In this document: piece by piece, positions 1 to 11,690 of the stretch
Layout: each line of letters begins with the position of its first letter
Numbering within the stretch: position 1 is the stretch's first letter
DNA from: Dastarcus helophoroides
Taxonomy: Eukaryota; Arthropoda; Insecta; Coleoptera; Bothrideridae
DNA length: 64,000 nt
Reading direction: 5' to 3'
Assembly: GCA_028583605.1 (NCBI GenBank)
Contig: CM053328.1
Span: 12,538,282-12,602,281, forward strand
Position numbers and translations under genes: made by a program
The notes under the pieces: generated by a model
Told to the model about the DNA's origin: nothing
The model's database searches: none
What the model saw: only the letters and a program-made list of their open reading frames with translations

Positions 1-109
1 TGCGGGCTGCTTTCTCTTTTGTATGTTCTGTGGTATAACCTTTAATAAAATTGATGGCACATTTGAGTTCTTAGAAGTGAAAGTGAAAAAGGTACTCCTA
101 AAAGTACTC

Positions 110-235
110 TAATGTTAGCCAAAGTTTCATTAAAATCGATAAGGCAGTTTCCAAGATTATCCCGGACAAAAAAATCAGTCGACAGACAGGCAGACACTTA
201 GACGCTTCAATTTTATTAATATAAATAGATAACGT
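110..235 (+). other. Transposon-tail-like remnant
   Basis: A short stretch with a GACAGACAGGCAGAC run, followed by a tail with ATTTTATTAATATA and then ATAGATA. This arrangement resembles 3' tails of insect retroelements, but no coding part is attached. Assignment is by resemblance only. The first 240 bases hold nothing else recognisable. Confidence 0.25.
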
Positions 236-240
236 CTCTG

Positions 241-1875
241 TTTACTTCAAAAATTTGACGTTTCTCAAACTTTCAGCGCTAAACTGAACAGTTAAAATTT
301 TAAAAGTAATATTACACATTTTAATTTTAAAACTTCAAACTTTAAGTTTTTCTCGAAATTTCGTTCTCAGTCTCAAATTTTTGACCTCACAGTTTCCGTT
401 TTAAACTCAATATTTTAGCAATAAAGTCGAGAATTATAGTCGAAGTGTTTTAAAAGAAAATTAGAAATCTTAATTTTAAATTTAAAAAATTAACCTTTTC
501 TTAATATTTCGTTCTCAATCTCGAATTTTCGATTTTAACCTCGAAATTTCAATTTTACGCCTAAAATATAAAACTGGAAATAATATTCAATAATAATAAA
601 ATAAACTCGAAAATTTTAGTTTAAAAAGTTCAACTTTAAATTCGAGTTATTTATTGTTCGAACTTTCGACTTGATACTTAATACTTAACTTCGGAGATTC
701 TATAGTATCTACTTGGCGGAACATTTATCAGCATACGCTTTAGGTATACCAAGCTAAAGAGATCTAATAAGACTGGATCCGGTCTTTCGTTTCAAATCTC
801 TGAATCTGATAAATGTTCAAACCTATTCGTCTTTGCATTAGAATCTAATCTTCTGGGGCTTTTCTAGAGAGCGATTGCTTTGCTAAGCGTCTGAGGCTCA
901 ACTGGTGGTTGTTTGAAAACCTGACTATAAAAAAACTATACATACTTAAATAGCTGCATACTTTAGTCTACTTGAAGTCGAAATTTGACAGGAAATTTTG
1001 AAATGTCAAATGTTAATTTGAAAATTTTACTTTTTTCGCGTCTTCAATCTCAAGGCTTCAATTTTAGGCTTAAAATATCGACTTTGCACTTTGGGGTGAC
1101 ATGTCTACTGTTCCTCAAAAATTTCAACTTGAAAGTCAAAATTTGCAGTTTTTGATTTTTAAGTTTTTTTCAAAATTTCAAATTGTTCTCGAACTATGCT
1201 TATCCTCAGATTTTCAACTTTAGTCTTGAAATTTCGGCTTTAAACACTTCAACTTTTTTCTCCAAATTTAATTTTCTCAAACTAAACTTTGCTCAAACTT
1301 TCAACTTTAACCAAAAGCTTTAAACGCAAAATTCCTAAAAATTTTCAATTTTTCTGTAAGTTTGCAGTTTTCTTTCAACACTTATACTTTTTATGAAACT
1401 TTAACTTTTTTCTCTTTGGACTTTGTCAGAAATTTCGATTTGAAAGTCAAAATATCAAGTTTAAACGTTAATCTCAAAACTGATCAAACTCAATTTTACG
1501 ACGCGATAAAGTCGAAATTCTGATAAAAAATTAGAATGTTTTGCTTAAACTTGAATTTTTATCTTTTTCCTCAATTTTCGATATTTTCTCTACTACTACT
1601 ACTTTTCTTTCAAAATTTAACCATTACTTAAATCTCGACTACACTTTAACAAAACCCATTATTTTTAGAAATTCTAAATTTTTTCGTACAGTTTTTTCTT
1701 CAATTTTAAAATTATTTGGAGATTTAATCTTAGATTTTTGATTTTTAATTAGAAATTTGAGTTAAAAAAAGCTCGATTGTTAACTCGTTTCTACCATGAT
1801 AACGAAAAGCTTTAAATGTTTTAATTTTGAATTAAAGTCTTCATACCTTTCTCCAAGCTTTTTTAAATACAATCC
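241..1875. repeat. Degenerate T-rich simple-sequence block
   Basis: Mostly runs of the type TTTTTCTCAAAATTTCGACTTT with irregular spacing, T-rich on the plus strand. An island at about 690-940 is more complex and unlike the rest. It contains a perfect 13-bp inverted repeat (719-731 GAACATTTATCAG against 806-818). No coding signal: the single 66-codon frame at 1541-1741 is Phe/Leu/Ser-rich and follows the repeat. Confidence 0.6.
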
Positions 1876-3143
1876 CAGGCACGTTAACCAGGGGGGTCCA
1901 AGGAGTCCAGATGTAGATTAATAAATTTTCTATACATTTACGTTTTTCCAAATTTCGATTATTTTTAGAAATTTTCGAAATATCAAGTTCTTTTGTAAAA
2001 TTCTTTAAATTTTCTTTTAATTTTTGATTCAAATTCAACATTTCGACTTTTGATAAACATATCTATACGTATTTTGACCTTATTTTCAAAATATCCATTT
2101 TAGTTTAAAAATTTAAACTTTTTTTTTAAATTCAAGCATGGACTTTTAATTATCCTTTTATTTAAACGCAATTCTCAGTTGAGATTCTAACATTTGATAT
2201 TTTTAAGACTTAATTTTTATTCAACATTTTGAAATAATTTAGAAATATCTACATTTTTATTTTGCCATTTCGACTTTCAAATCGACTTTCAATTTGAAGA
2301 TCTTTATTTTACAATTTCAGTTTTTTATTTTTTTTTTTTTCTAAATTGTTCGCTTTGCACTAAAAATTGTGTCCTTTAGTTTTTTTAAATTATAATCCTA
2401 GTCACGAAATTTCCACTTTTTAAAAAAAATTTCGATCTTAAACCCAAAATTTTTGCTTCATTAGAAAACTTTGGGTTTTTCTCAATATTTAAATATTTTC
2501 TAAATATTCCGGTAAACTCAACATTTTTAGTTTAAAAAAAATTGACTTTAACTGCGAAGCTTCTGGATTTTGTTTCATAAAGTTCTTTTCTTTTTTCATC
2601 CTTTTTCATTTTTTCGCTAAGATTCCGCTTTTCCTGAAGGTTTTTAGATTCACGTTCTTCCTTTCTAAAATAAATTCAAAGTTTCGACAAAAGTCGAAAT
2701 TACAAATTAAAATGAAAGCTTCTATTGACATTTTTTAATTTCATCGTTAATATATAATATTCCTAATTTCGTCTTTGATCTGAAATTTGATGCTCCTCTG
2801 ACAAGTTGAAAAATCACTTAATTGGAAAAAAACACTGGGTAATTCTAGAATTTTTTTAAAAATATTAAGATAGAGTAAATTCGAAAGATTTAAATATCGA
2901 GACTGAAGTCGAACTTTGGAGTTTCGAATTAGAGTCCAAATATCGAAGTTAAGATTAGAAATCTTACGCAAAAGTAAAAAATGAGCACCAAGTAAAAGAC
3001 CAAGACGTTTATTGATTAACAACTCAACTTTTTCTTTAAATTTTGCAATATTGCTCATTTCTAAGAAGTTTAAGTGTCTCTAACATAAAAAAGGGGGGCG
3101 GGGAGTTGGACCCCACCGAACGAAAATTCTGGCTACGTGCCTG
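1876..3143. mobile_element. Candidate hAT-like TIR element, non-coding
   Basis: Left end reads CAGGCACGTTAACCAG and the right end, read on the opposite strand, CAGGCACGTAGCCAG. G/C-rich subterminal tracts (GGGGGGTCC left, GGTGGGGTCC right) sit just inside. The five bases AATCC immediately precede the left end and follow the right end. The expected 8-bp hAT target duplication is not seen, so the superfamily is uncertain. The 1.27-kb interior is degenerate AT-rich simple sequence without a transposase. Confidence 0.5.
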
Positions 3144-3848
3144 AATCCACTCGTAAATAGTACAATACCCTTGGACAACTGTGAATAAAAGGCGAATGGT
3201 GAAATTTAAAAATTAATTTTAAAAATTTTACCGTATTGAAATTTTGAATTATATATTTTAAATCTTAACTAGTCGAAATTACAAATTAAAATGAAAGCTT
3301 CTATTGACATTTTTTAATTTCATCTTTAATATCTAATATTTCTAATTTCGCCTTTGATCTGAAATTTGATGCTCCTCTGACAAGTTGAAAAATCACTTAT
3401 TTAGAAAAAAACACTGGGTGATTCTAAAAATTTTTTTGAAAATATTAAGATAGACTAAATTTGAAAGATTTAAATATCGAGACTGAAGTCGAACTTTGGA
3501 GTTTCGAATTATAGTCCAAATATCGAAATTAGATTAGAAATCTTACACAAAAGTAAAAAATGAGCACTAAGTAAAAGATTAAGACGTTTATTGATTTAAC
3601 AACTCAACTTTTTCTTTAAATTTTGCAATATTGCTCATTTCGAAGAAGTTTATGTGTCTCTAACATAAAAAAAGGGGGGGGGAGTTGGACCCCACCGAAC
3701 GAAAATTCTGGCTACGTGCCTGAATCCACTCGTAAATAGTACAATACCCTTGGACAACTGTTAATAAAAGGCGAATGGTGAAATTTAAAAATTAATTCTA
3801 AAAATTTTACCGTATCGAAATTTTGAATTATATATTTTAAATCTTAAC
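2692..3848. repeat. Tandem duplication, 579-bp unit, two copies
   Basis: Copy 1 (2692-3270) and copy 2 (3271-3848) start with AGTCGAAATTACAAATTAAA and end with ATATTTTAAATCTTAAC. They differ by scattered substitutions and by the length of an A/G homopolymer run. The unit contains the right terminus of the 1876-3143 element plus about 130 bp of flank, so that terminus now exists twice (ends at 3143 and 3721). The minus-strand 103-codon frame at 2747-3058 is inside the repeat and shows no protein-like composition. Confidence 0.85.
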
Positions 3849-6800
3849 ATGTCTCTCTCAGAAACTAGTGTTTAATCCCAAAGTGTTAACTAACCTCCTT
3901 CGACCTAGAAGTCAACATTTTATAAAGAAAATTAGGCATTTAAAATTTAACTTCTAAATTCAAGGAAAAGGATCAAAAACTTGAAAATAAATTGACAAAT
4001 TTTAAATAGTTTTTTGGAAATCTCGAAATTTTAATTTTGCGCTAATTTTCGTTTCTAAAAACGAAAGTTCCATCTTCACCCCAAAATTTCGACTTGAAAG
4101 TAGGAATCTACAGGTTTTTTCGGAACTTAGATTTTATGAGAATGTGCACGCTTGAACTTAAAATTCTAGACGAAAGTGAAAGTATCAGAATAATGTGAAA
4201 TTTCTAAATTTTTCTAAACATGTAACAAGTCCAGGAATGTGCTTTTACTACGAGATACCTATACTATTTTTTCTGAAAACGCAATCAATATTACTTAAAT
4301 TAAGAAATTTTTATAAATTCATAACAGTTTTTTTATTGTCATTAAATTTTCTATGAAACCGTATCCTTGACAATCACTATTTGTTTCTTGCTATCCGGTA
4401 CGCGTGAATTTATTGTTTACCACCGTACAGCGGAGTCACTTTTTGTACCGTGGTAAACAATGCTCCTCAGAATAGAACTCCAACAGAAATTTATAGTTTA
4501 CTGAGGTACAGGGGGCCCCATTTCTGGATCGTAGTAAATAATACAGTTTAAAAAACGACCTCTAACATAGTCATAGATTACTATAGTATCTGTAGTCAAA
4601 AAACATTTTACCGTAAAATATAGATCTCTGGAAACGTAAAGATAATAAGGCAATTGCACAACAATGGGGTAACAACATTGAATTTTTAAATAATAATAAG
4701 AAGTAATAATCTCGGAAATTATAAAGTATTAAAAAAATAAATTAATTAAAAATTATTATTGTTTCAAAATTTCTACGTGTTGATTATTTCAATTTTATAA
4801 ATTAAACAATTGTCCTGAAATGTGAACTTTTTGTCCAAAATATGGAACAAGTTTGTAAACCCAAAGGTTTGTCATTTTTTAAAATTCTAGGATTAAAAAT
4901 TCCATTTTTTTTATTTCAAGTTTAATCTCAGAATGTTAAATTTTTCTAGCAACTTTAATTTTAAAGTTTGAAATTTTTTAGAAATTTTAACTTTTTAGTG
5001 AAACATCTGGAATAAATGTAGGAATTTGTAGAACATTTCAAATACCTATAGATTTAAAATCAAAATTCTGAAACGTAAATGAAGAATTCCAAAAGTTTCA
5101 ACAATTTTTTATTATACATATAATGACGAAGTTTTTAGAAACAAATTTCTTCTTGGGTTTCTGAGTTTAAACTTGAAAATTTAAATTTTTTTCTATAAAT
5201 GTTGGACTTTTCCTCAACATTTCAAATTTAAATTCGGAATATCAAACTATTTTTTAAAATTTTGATTTCAAAATAATTTTTTTGATGCAGCCTTAATATT
5301 TTTGTTTGGACGGTTTTAGCAAAATTTTGTGTTTAGATTTTAAACTCCAAAATTTTAGCATCTTTTTGATTTTTTGAGTTTTTCTCTAAATTTCAACTTT
5401 TCTTTTTAACTGAATTTAAATTGTGTATTATACTTCTTTTTAAAATTTCAGCTTTAAAATAAAAGTTTGGAGTTAAATTTCAAACTCATTTTACACATTT
5501 AGAGTGTTTCTGTAATTTTTTTGTGAAAATTTGTATTTTCCTCTTAAAACTTAAAGTTTCAGATGTTTTGGGCTAAAACAGATGGTCGGATCTATATTTT
5601 TTTTGCTAAAACAGACCAAAACCGATGTTGGTCTTTCAGTTATTTATTCCAGCACTCTGATTTTGAGAATGCTGCTCCACTTGATACAGAAATGGAGGCT
5701 GCTATACCGCAATAAAACATGAATTTGTATTGCAAGACTATTCTGAGTTGTATTCATTACTGATATACAGAAGCAGTCGGCTATACCGTAGTAAACAATG
5801 AATTTATGCATCCGGTACGGAAAAATTATCTACTTTCTCGGCCTAGAACGGAAAAAAATTCATTGGACTCTCTTCTAATGATTCCTTAGCATTAAGTTTA
5901 AATACTGGATAATGTATTTTGGGGACTGAAATTACACCGAGAAATTAGGCATTCTCGACCCAATACAGAAAAAAAATGTTCTTAGAAATCTTCGATATTT
6001 TCCCCTAAATTGAGAGTTTTTCCCGATTTGTGCATTTGTTTTTTTTATTTTATATTAACTCCTCAAAAGATCGGCTTCAATCTAATGTTTTTAACCTCGA
6101 CTATAAACAATTTTTTTATTTTGAAAATACAATCAAAAATTTGGATTTAAATAAAGTTCAACTTTAATTCGAAATTTTGACCCTGAAAGTTGAACCTCGA
6201 AGTTTTTAACTTTTTTTGCGGAATCACGGGCCTTCCTACCAGTGTTGTGTTGAGTGTCCAGTACACAGTCGGCCAAATTTGCACTGGATACAAATTTTAA
6301 TCCACCGAATCACACGAATTTTCGTACTTTTTTTATATGAACAAATCAGAAATCAGTCGATATTCGAAGTTACTATATGATATTTACTACTTGTCCAACC
6401 CCTATATAAGGCATATTGGCCTAAGCGGATTTCAGCCCCCTCCAAAATCCCAAGCAGATGACAGTAACTTATGAGAATAAAACTAATTTTCAGAAAATTC
6501 TAGCCTTAACTTGTTTCCTATATTCTTGAACTTTGCCTTTTCAGCTTTTCAAGATATTTTGAATTTTTCCAAATTTAGAATTTAAATTCGTTATTTTAAC
6601 TTTTCCTCCAATTTGAAATTTACGATCGAATATTTTTTATAAAATTCGGATATTCTTTTAAAATTCCGAAAAATTTGAGGTTGTTTTTTGATATCATCCT
6701 TGTCTCTTCTTAATTTGTAGTTATAATCTCAATTCTTACATTTGTCCTTTTGGGCAACCTCAAAATTTGATTTTTTTTCTAGAACTGTTGGCTTCTATCC

Positions 6801-6867
6801 AAATTAACAGTGTCGAAAAGCATTTGATTTTTTGGAATTTAAAAAAATTTGCTATAAATTTATTTAA
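3849..6867. repeat. AT-rich non-coding stretch with diverged inverted repeat
   Basis: Degenerate simple sequence with islands of higher complexity. Arms 4391-4430 and 5781-5820 are imperfect inverted repeats sharing TATTGTTTAC and TCCGGTA. A third related piece (GTGGTAAACAATG) lies at about 4450. This could be a decayed TIR element of about 1.43 kb. No gene was recognised. Confidence 0.4.
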
Positions 6868-7011
6868 AGTATCTCTCTGAAGATGATGGCTTGGCTATCG
6901 AAACGCCTTAGAGCAACCTCCGTTGTGTTTTTTAATCTTTCTTGGTTTCAGGGGACCAGATTTTTATTTTAGTTTTTGAAGATAACCAAGGACCAGTCCG
7001 TTTCATCAAAA
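6868..7011 (+). mobile_element. Fold-back repeat family, copy A (single orientation)
   Basis: One unit of a dispersed repeat found six times in the window. It has a hammerhead-like head (CTGAAGA at 6877-6883 through TATCGAAACGC), a middle part (GTTGTG, TTTTTTAATCTTTCTTGG, TTTCAGGGGAC) and a tail AACCAAGGACCAGTCCG. It has no coding capacity. Other copies are at 17741-17972, 31736-31874, 38492-38582, 46932-47026 and 63829-64000. Confidence 0.7.
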
Positions 7012-9300
7012 CCTTTTTCTTGAAATTTTAATTTTGATTTAGATTTTCTTTTACTAAATTCAAAATGTTTCTATATTTTTAATTATTTTCTCAAAATTCA
7101 GAATTTAAAATTTTGGTTTTTACTGTATCCCTAGAAATATTTTCTCAAAACTTCGACTTCGATGATAATTTTTAAATCTTACTTTATCTTTTTTTCGAAA
7201 TTTTAAATGATTTACAAAATTCTAAACCTTATCTTGGATTTTTTGAATTTGAAATTTTAATTCGAAATTTCCAGGAAAGTCTAAATTTAATGTTGGCAAA
7301 GTCGTTTTAGAAATAGTTTAATTAAGAGAGAGTTATAATTTCAAAAAAAAAAACTAAATTCATTAATAAACCCGTCGTCTCAAAATATCAAGTTTTTTAG
7401 AAATTTTGAACTTCAGAATAAAAAGTGGAAGCCGAAATTTTCAAATTTTTAAACTCGAAAGTCTAGAAATAAGTTAAAGTTTAGAATCAACGTCAAAATT
7501 TCAAAACAAAAGAGGTTACAATTTCTATAAAAAAATAGGTTTTGAGTTTGAGGTCAAAAATTTCGAAAAAAAAAATTTCAAGGCAAGTTTAAATTAGAAA
7601 TGTTCAAAACTATCAAATTTAGTAACAAAAAGTATCGAAAATTCAATATTTTGTAAAAAAATTTGAAGTTTTGGACGATATTTAGAGAAAAAAATTTTGA
7701 GGTTTCTTAAAACCCTTACTATTTTCTCAGAATCGCTAGTAAAAATTTTCATTTTTCTTTATAAAAAGAAAATTTAATGTCGACAGAGAAAATTCAAAAT
7801 ATGTTGAAAAAGTCCAAATTTTGAACAAATGCCAGTGTGAAGATTTTGAAATAAAAAAACTAAACTTATTAAAAACAATGTTTCTCACAATTTCAACTTT
7901 AATCGCGAAATTCAGATTTTTATAAAAATCAATCTTGCCATTTTTGTACTCGAACAGTTGTAAGAATTTTATAAAACAATTTTTTTCTTAAAATATGAGT
8001 TTAAACTGAAAATATTGTTACATAAATCAAAATGTCGTGATAAAAATTAGAAATTTTCCAATAAAAGACGAAATTTCGTTACAAAGATCGAAATTTCAAT
8101 ATTAATTTTGAAAGGTCAAACTTTTTCCGACGTTTTCACTTAAAACTCGAAATTTTGAGAAAAAAGCAAAATTTTCGAAATCATAACGGAAATATCAAAA
8201 AAATTAAGACGCTGTCATTTTAGGAAAAAATTTTAAATTTAAACTATTTAGTTTACGAAAAAATTGACATAAAAAGAAAGAATTGAAGGGTTCCAAAAAA
8301 ACAGAAATTTTCAGTTCAAATTATGGCTATAAATTTAGAAAAAAATCAATATTTTTAACAAAAATATCAAGAAAAAATTTATTAAAAAATGTGTTTTGTT
8401 AAAATTATGATTTTGCTAGAAATTTTAATTTTTTATTAAGGGATCAAATATTCAGATTTTTACTAGAACACCGAGTTTAAACTGTATATTTTTAAATTCG
8501 AAAATATGTAAAAATATTTAAACAAATTAAATTAAATTAAGTTAAATTTTGAAACATAATTGAATACGTAAATTTGGAATTTTTCTTAAAATTTGAATTT
8601 TTTTCTTAGCATGCAGAGTTTAAGCTTGAACTGTTTAATCTGTAAAATTCGAGATTTTTTTTTATAACATTTTAAAAGTAAGATCGAAATTTCGAATAAA
8701 AAAGTAAACATTTCAAGGACAATTCAAATTATTTAAAAAAAATGTAAGTGTGACCTCGAAATATTGTTTTTTTTTTAACTTTCAACGTAAGCCTCAAACT
8801 TTGATATATTTTAGAAAGTATCAACTTCAAACGAATTCCCAGATTTTCTTTTTTTCCCGAACTTTGAGGTTAAAGTAAAAATTTTAGGATTTATGGTAAA
8901 AATTCCAGAATAAACGCAAAATTTAAAGAATTTCTTTATTTGGAAATATTATGCATCTTCTGAGTATACTCAGTATAACCTAAAATTTAATTTTTTCTGA
9001 AACCTTTCCCTAAATACTCTTAATTTAGACATTCTTTCTCAACATTTCGACCTTACTAACAATATTTCTACTTTGTTTCGCAAAATTTTAAATGTAAAAT
9101 CAAACTTTGTGCCTCTCTTTTAAAATTTCGTCTTAAAATCTAATTTTGTTCTCAAAATTCTATATTTAGATTTTACATTCGAAAATTCGAGAATATTTTT
9201 GTTATACCTTTGGAAATTTTTCTTAACTTTTGAGTTTAAGCTTGAGACATATTTTTTTAATATTTCGAACTGAGTATAACTTATTCGAATATTCCTCAAA
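7012..9300. repeat. Degenerate simple-sequence block, mostly A-rich on plus strand
   Basis: Continuous imperfect units such as AAAATTTCGAAA, AAAAATTTGAAGTTTT and AAATCGAAATTTC. The second half is mixed T/A. No open reading frame of protein-like composition and no defined element ends were seen. Confidence 0.6.
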
Positions 9301-9438
9301 ATTTGGTGTTTAGCATGAAATTTAAAAATTCCGATTTGTTTTCGTGCACATATGTTGCAGAGGCAAGTACATAAAGAGATGTAACAGTACAGGATATACT
9401 TCTTCCAGGATTGGACCGTGTCAAAGAACTACTTAAAG

Positions 9439-9483
9439 TGTTCGACGTTTTGCCCACCATCGTAGGGGGCTTCTTCAGGAACA
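9439..9483 (-). ncRNA. Hammerhead-like motif in PLE terminal region, core mutated
   Basis: Read on the minus strand: TGTTC, CTGAAGA, a GCCC.../...GGGC stem-loop, AAAAC, GTC, GAACA. TGTTC/GAACA would form stem I, and CTGAAGA fits the conserved CUGANGA box. The second conserved box is AAAA here instead of GAAA, so this copy is predicted inactive. Hammerheads in PLE terminal repeats are established knowledge for the group. One unpaired A lies at the base of stem II. Confidence 0.5.
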
Positions 9484-9570
9484 AAGAAAAGAAACAATAA
9501 ATGAAAAGAGAAATATGAGGGAATATGCAAAAACGAAAGAATGAAAAGGCCAATTCCAAAACATCAGAGC

Positions 9571-9704
9571 ACGTAACTCAGTATGTCCACCATACCAGAG
9601 GCGAAACTCTTCTGAATTGAAAATTGGTACAAAGGATAAGAAAGTTTAGACAGAAGAGCACGGGAACTCAGTATGTCCTCCATACCAATGGCGAAACTCT
9701 TCTG
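9571..9704. repeat. Duplicated 49-bp motif in PLE 3' region
   Basis: Two copies of a unit containing AACTCAGTATGTCC, CCATACCA and GGCGAAACTCTTCTGA lie about 86 bp apart. The same pair is at 34430-34565. Within a unit, GTATG/CATAC can form a small hairpin, and CAGAAGAG/CTCTTCTG can close an outer 8-bp stem around the second copy. Confidence 0.8.
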
Positions 9705-9750
9705 AGAGGAAAGAGGGAAAGGGAAACTTTATATACCATTCGTATGCGGA

Positions 9751-11640
9751 TCACTCCCGAAGATTTCCGATGGTTGGTTTCCGGATAGAGAAAAGCATGT
9801 AACCATCGTCTCTGTTGATGTTTTTAGCGAATTTTTGGATTTCAATGGCCTCGCGTATCTTCCTATTAGAGTAATTGGAAATATTGGATATAATTGAAAT
9901 ATTATCAAAAGAATCCTACGTCAGGTCTCATGTTGATGTTCTGCAATGACTGACTGCGAAAATAAACCAGACCTAAGACATCTTTGGTGCTCGGATATTC
10001 GCGTCTTAAATTATCGCTCCGTTTCTCTGATGTACACTGAACCATAAGAACAAGGAACCCTGTACACACCATTAGAACCAAAGGATAAAATTTTATCTGT
10101 TGGATCTTTGAGGATAATGAAAAAATGGGTTTAATGTTGTGTTTTCTCAATAATTTTCCGATTTGATCTGTCACTCCGTGAACATAAGGAAGAAAGGCTT
10201 TAGAAAAAATTATTGAATTTTGTGAAGGACGAGAGGTAGGGTGAAGATGTCGTTTAATGACAGTTTTAGTGTCGTGCGATTTGTAACCATTGTTGCGGAG
10301 GTTAAAAAGAATTTTGTTCAACTCGTCTGAAAGATTTATCGGTTGTGAAATTGCTACAGCTCGTAAAACCAGTGAATTTATGACAGAACGTTTTTGGGAA
10401 GGGTGATGATGGAACTTTGCATGCAAATAAGGATTAGTACGGGTGAATTTTCGATAAACGAAATGAGAAACGCGACCGTTTGGTAAACGGTTAACCAGTA
10501 CGTCAAGAAAAGGAAGAGAATCGTTGTTTTCGATTTCCATGGTGAAGCTAATGGAAGAACGTAAACTGTTTAGGTGTTCCAAAAATAAATTTAGTGAATC
10601 CTTTCCATGTGGTCATACAATAAATGTGTCATCTTCGTAACGAAGGCAACCCTTGGGTTTTAAATCCGCAGTTTCCAACGCAGTGTTTTCAAAAGATTCC
10701 TTGAAAATATCTGCTAGGACGGGGGAACCCATTGGGGTGCCGGAGACTTGTTTATAGAAGCTGCCATTGAAAGAAAAGAAAGTCGATGTGAGGCACATTT
10801 CAGTTTAATCAGCTAGAGAATCTGCATTCTCTTTGTCTGAAAGTAATTGACGAATTATCGTCATGGAGTCGGAAACTGGAACATTAGTGAAGTGACGTCA
10901 AAACTTACCAATATGTCGTTGGGGTCTAGGGTTAATTCGGACAATAATTCGACAAAATGTTTAGAATTTAGGACGTGTGATGATGTGTTTGCGGTATATG
11001 ACTTGAGGATGTTAGATAAATATTGTAGGTAGGTGAATTTATCGTGCTGACAATGGGCCTAAAAGGAATATTGGGTTTATGAATTTTGGGGAGACCAAAA
11101 AGACGAGATGGTTTGGATTCTCTCGGAACAAGATGTCTGAGAGAGTTGGCGGACAAATTTGAGGATTTTAGCTTGGACTTGAGTTGGCGTTCAATTTTGC
11201 TTGTTGGGTCCCGAGGAAGAGGAATATAAAATCCGTCATTCAACATGGCGCTAATTTTAGATACATACTCGGAATTATCCAAGATGACAATTGCATTACC
11301 TTTATCAGCCGAGAGAATAGTGATTAAAGAATCTGTTTTTAGGGTTTTAAGGGCACATCTTTCTTCTCTAGAAATGTTGGTATTTGAAGTTTGGGATGTT
11401 TTAGTATTTTTGTAGTTTGAAAACGAATAGGACCTGCTGCCTCCTTGGGGAGAGTTCTGATGGAAGACTCTACTGCACAGATTATTTCCTCAGTTGGAAT
11501 TTTTTCTTGGGGACGACAGCGTTATCATAAGAAGAGAGAAGGCCTCCTTTGTATAAAAAAGTTCGCTAAAGGTTTTTAGGGGGTTTTGTTAAGACCTCAG
11601 AACCTTCGATGACTTCTTCAAATTTCAAAGCTTTAGGTAT
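9751..11640 (-). pseudogene. PLE reverse transcriptase/GIY-YIG endonuclease, frameshifted
   Basis: This is the remnant of a PLE polyprotein, an RT plus GIY-YIG nuclease that makes and inserts the element's DNA copy. In coding order from 11640: an N-terminal region with 'ILSADKGNAIVILDN' near 11280-11340; RT fingers with 'FGLPKIHKP' (10968-11282); 'GTPMGSPVLADI' and the catalytic 'RYEDD' (10613-10798); a thumb-like part with 'HGVTDQIGKLLRKHNI' (9905-10582); a GIY-YIG domain with 'GVYRVPC' and 'VYI' near 10000-10090; and a C-terminus 'REAIEIQK' ending at a TGA at 9751. The frame changes several times and stops interrupt it, so it is dead. The usual YVDD is YEDD here. The family assignment is secure; exact ends are not. 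Confidence 0.88.
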
Positions 11641-11690
11641 GTCTCCGTACAACTTGAGGACTCTATAGATTAATTTTGTTACTACTTTGA

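Larger units (their letters stand above)
9388..11690 (-). mobile_element. Penelope-like retroelement (PLE), degenerate copy
   Basis: A minus-strand element with reverse-transcriptase and GIY-YIG coding remnants (9751-11640) followed by a 3' non-coding region (9388-9750). That region holds two copies of a 49-bp repeat and a hammerhead-like motif. Its 3' part is shared with a second fragment at 34253-34567, which fixes the element's terminal region. The 5' end is placed only by loss of recognisable coding near 11640-11690. Confidence 0.85.

Noticed and set aside
10847..11032. Plus-strand 61-codon frame in the PLE
   Set aside because: It lies antisense to the RT remnant and has no resemblance to any protein known to me.
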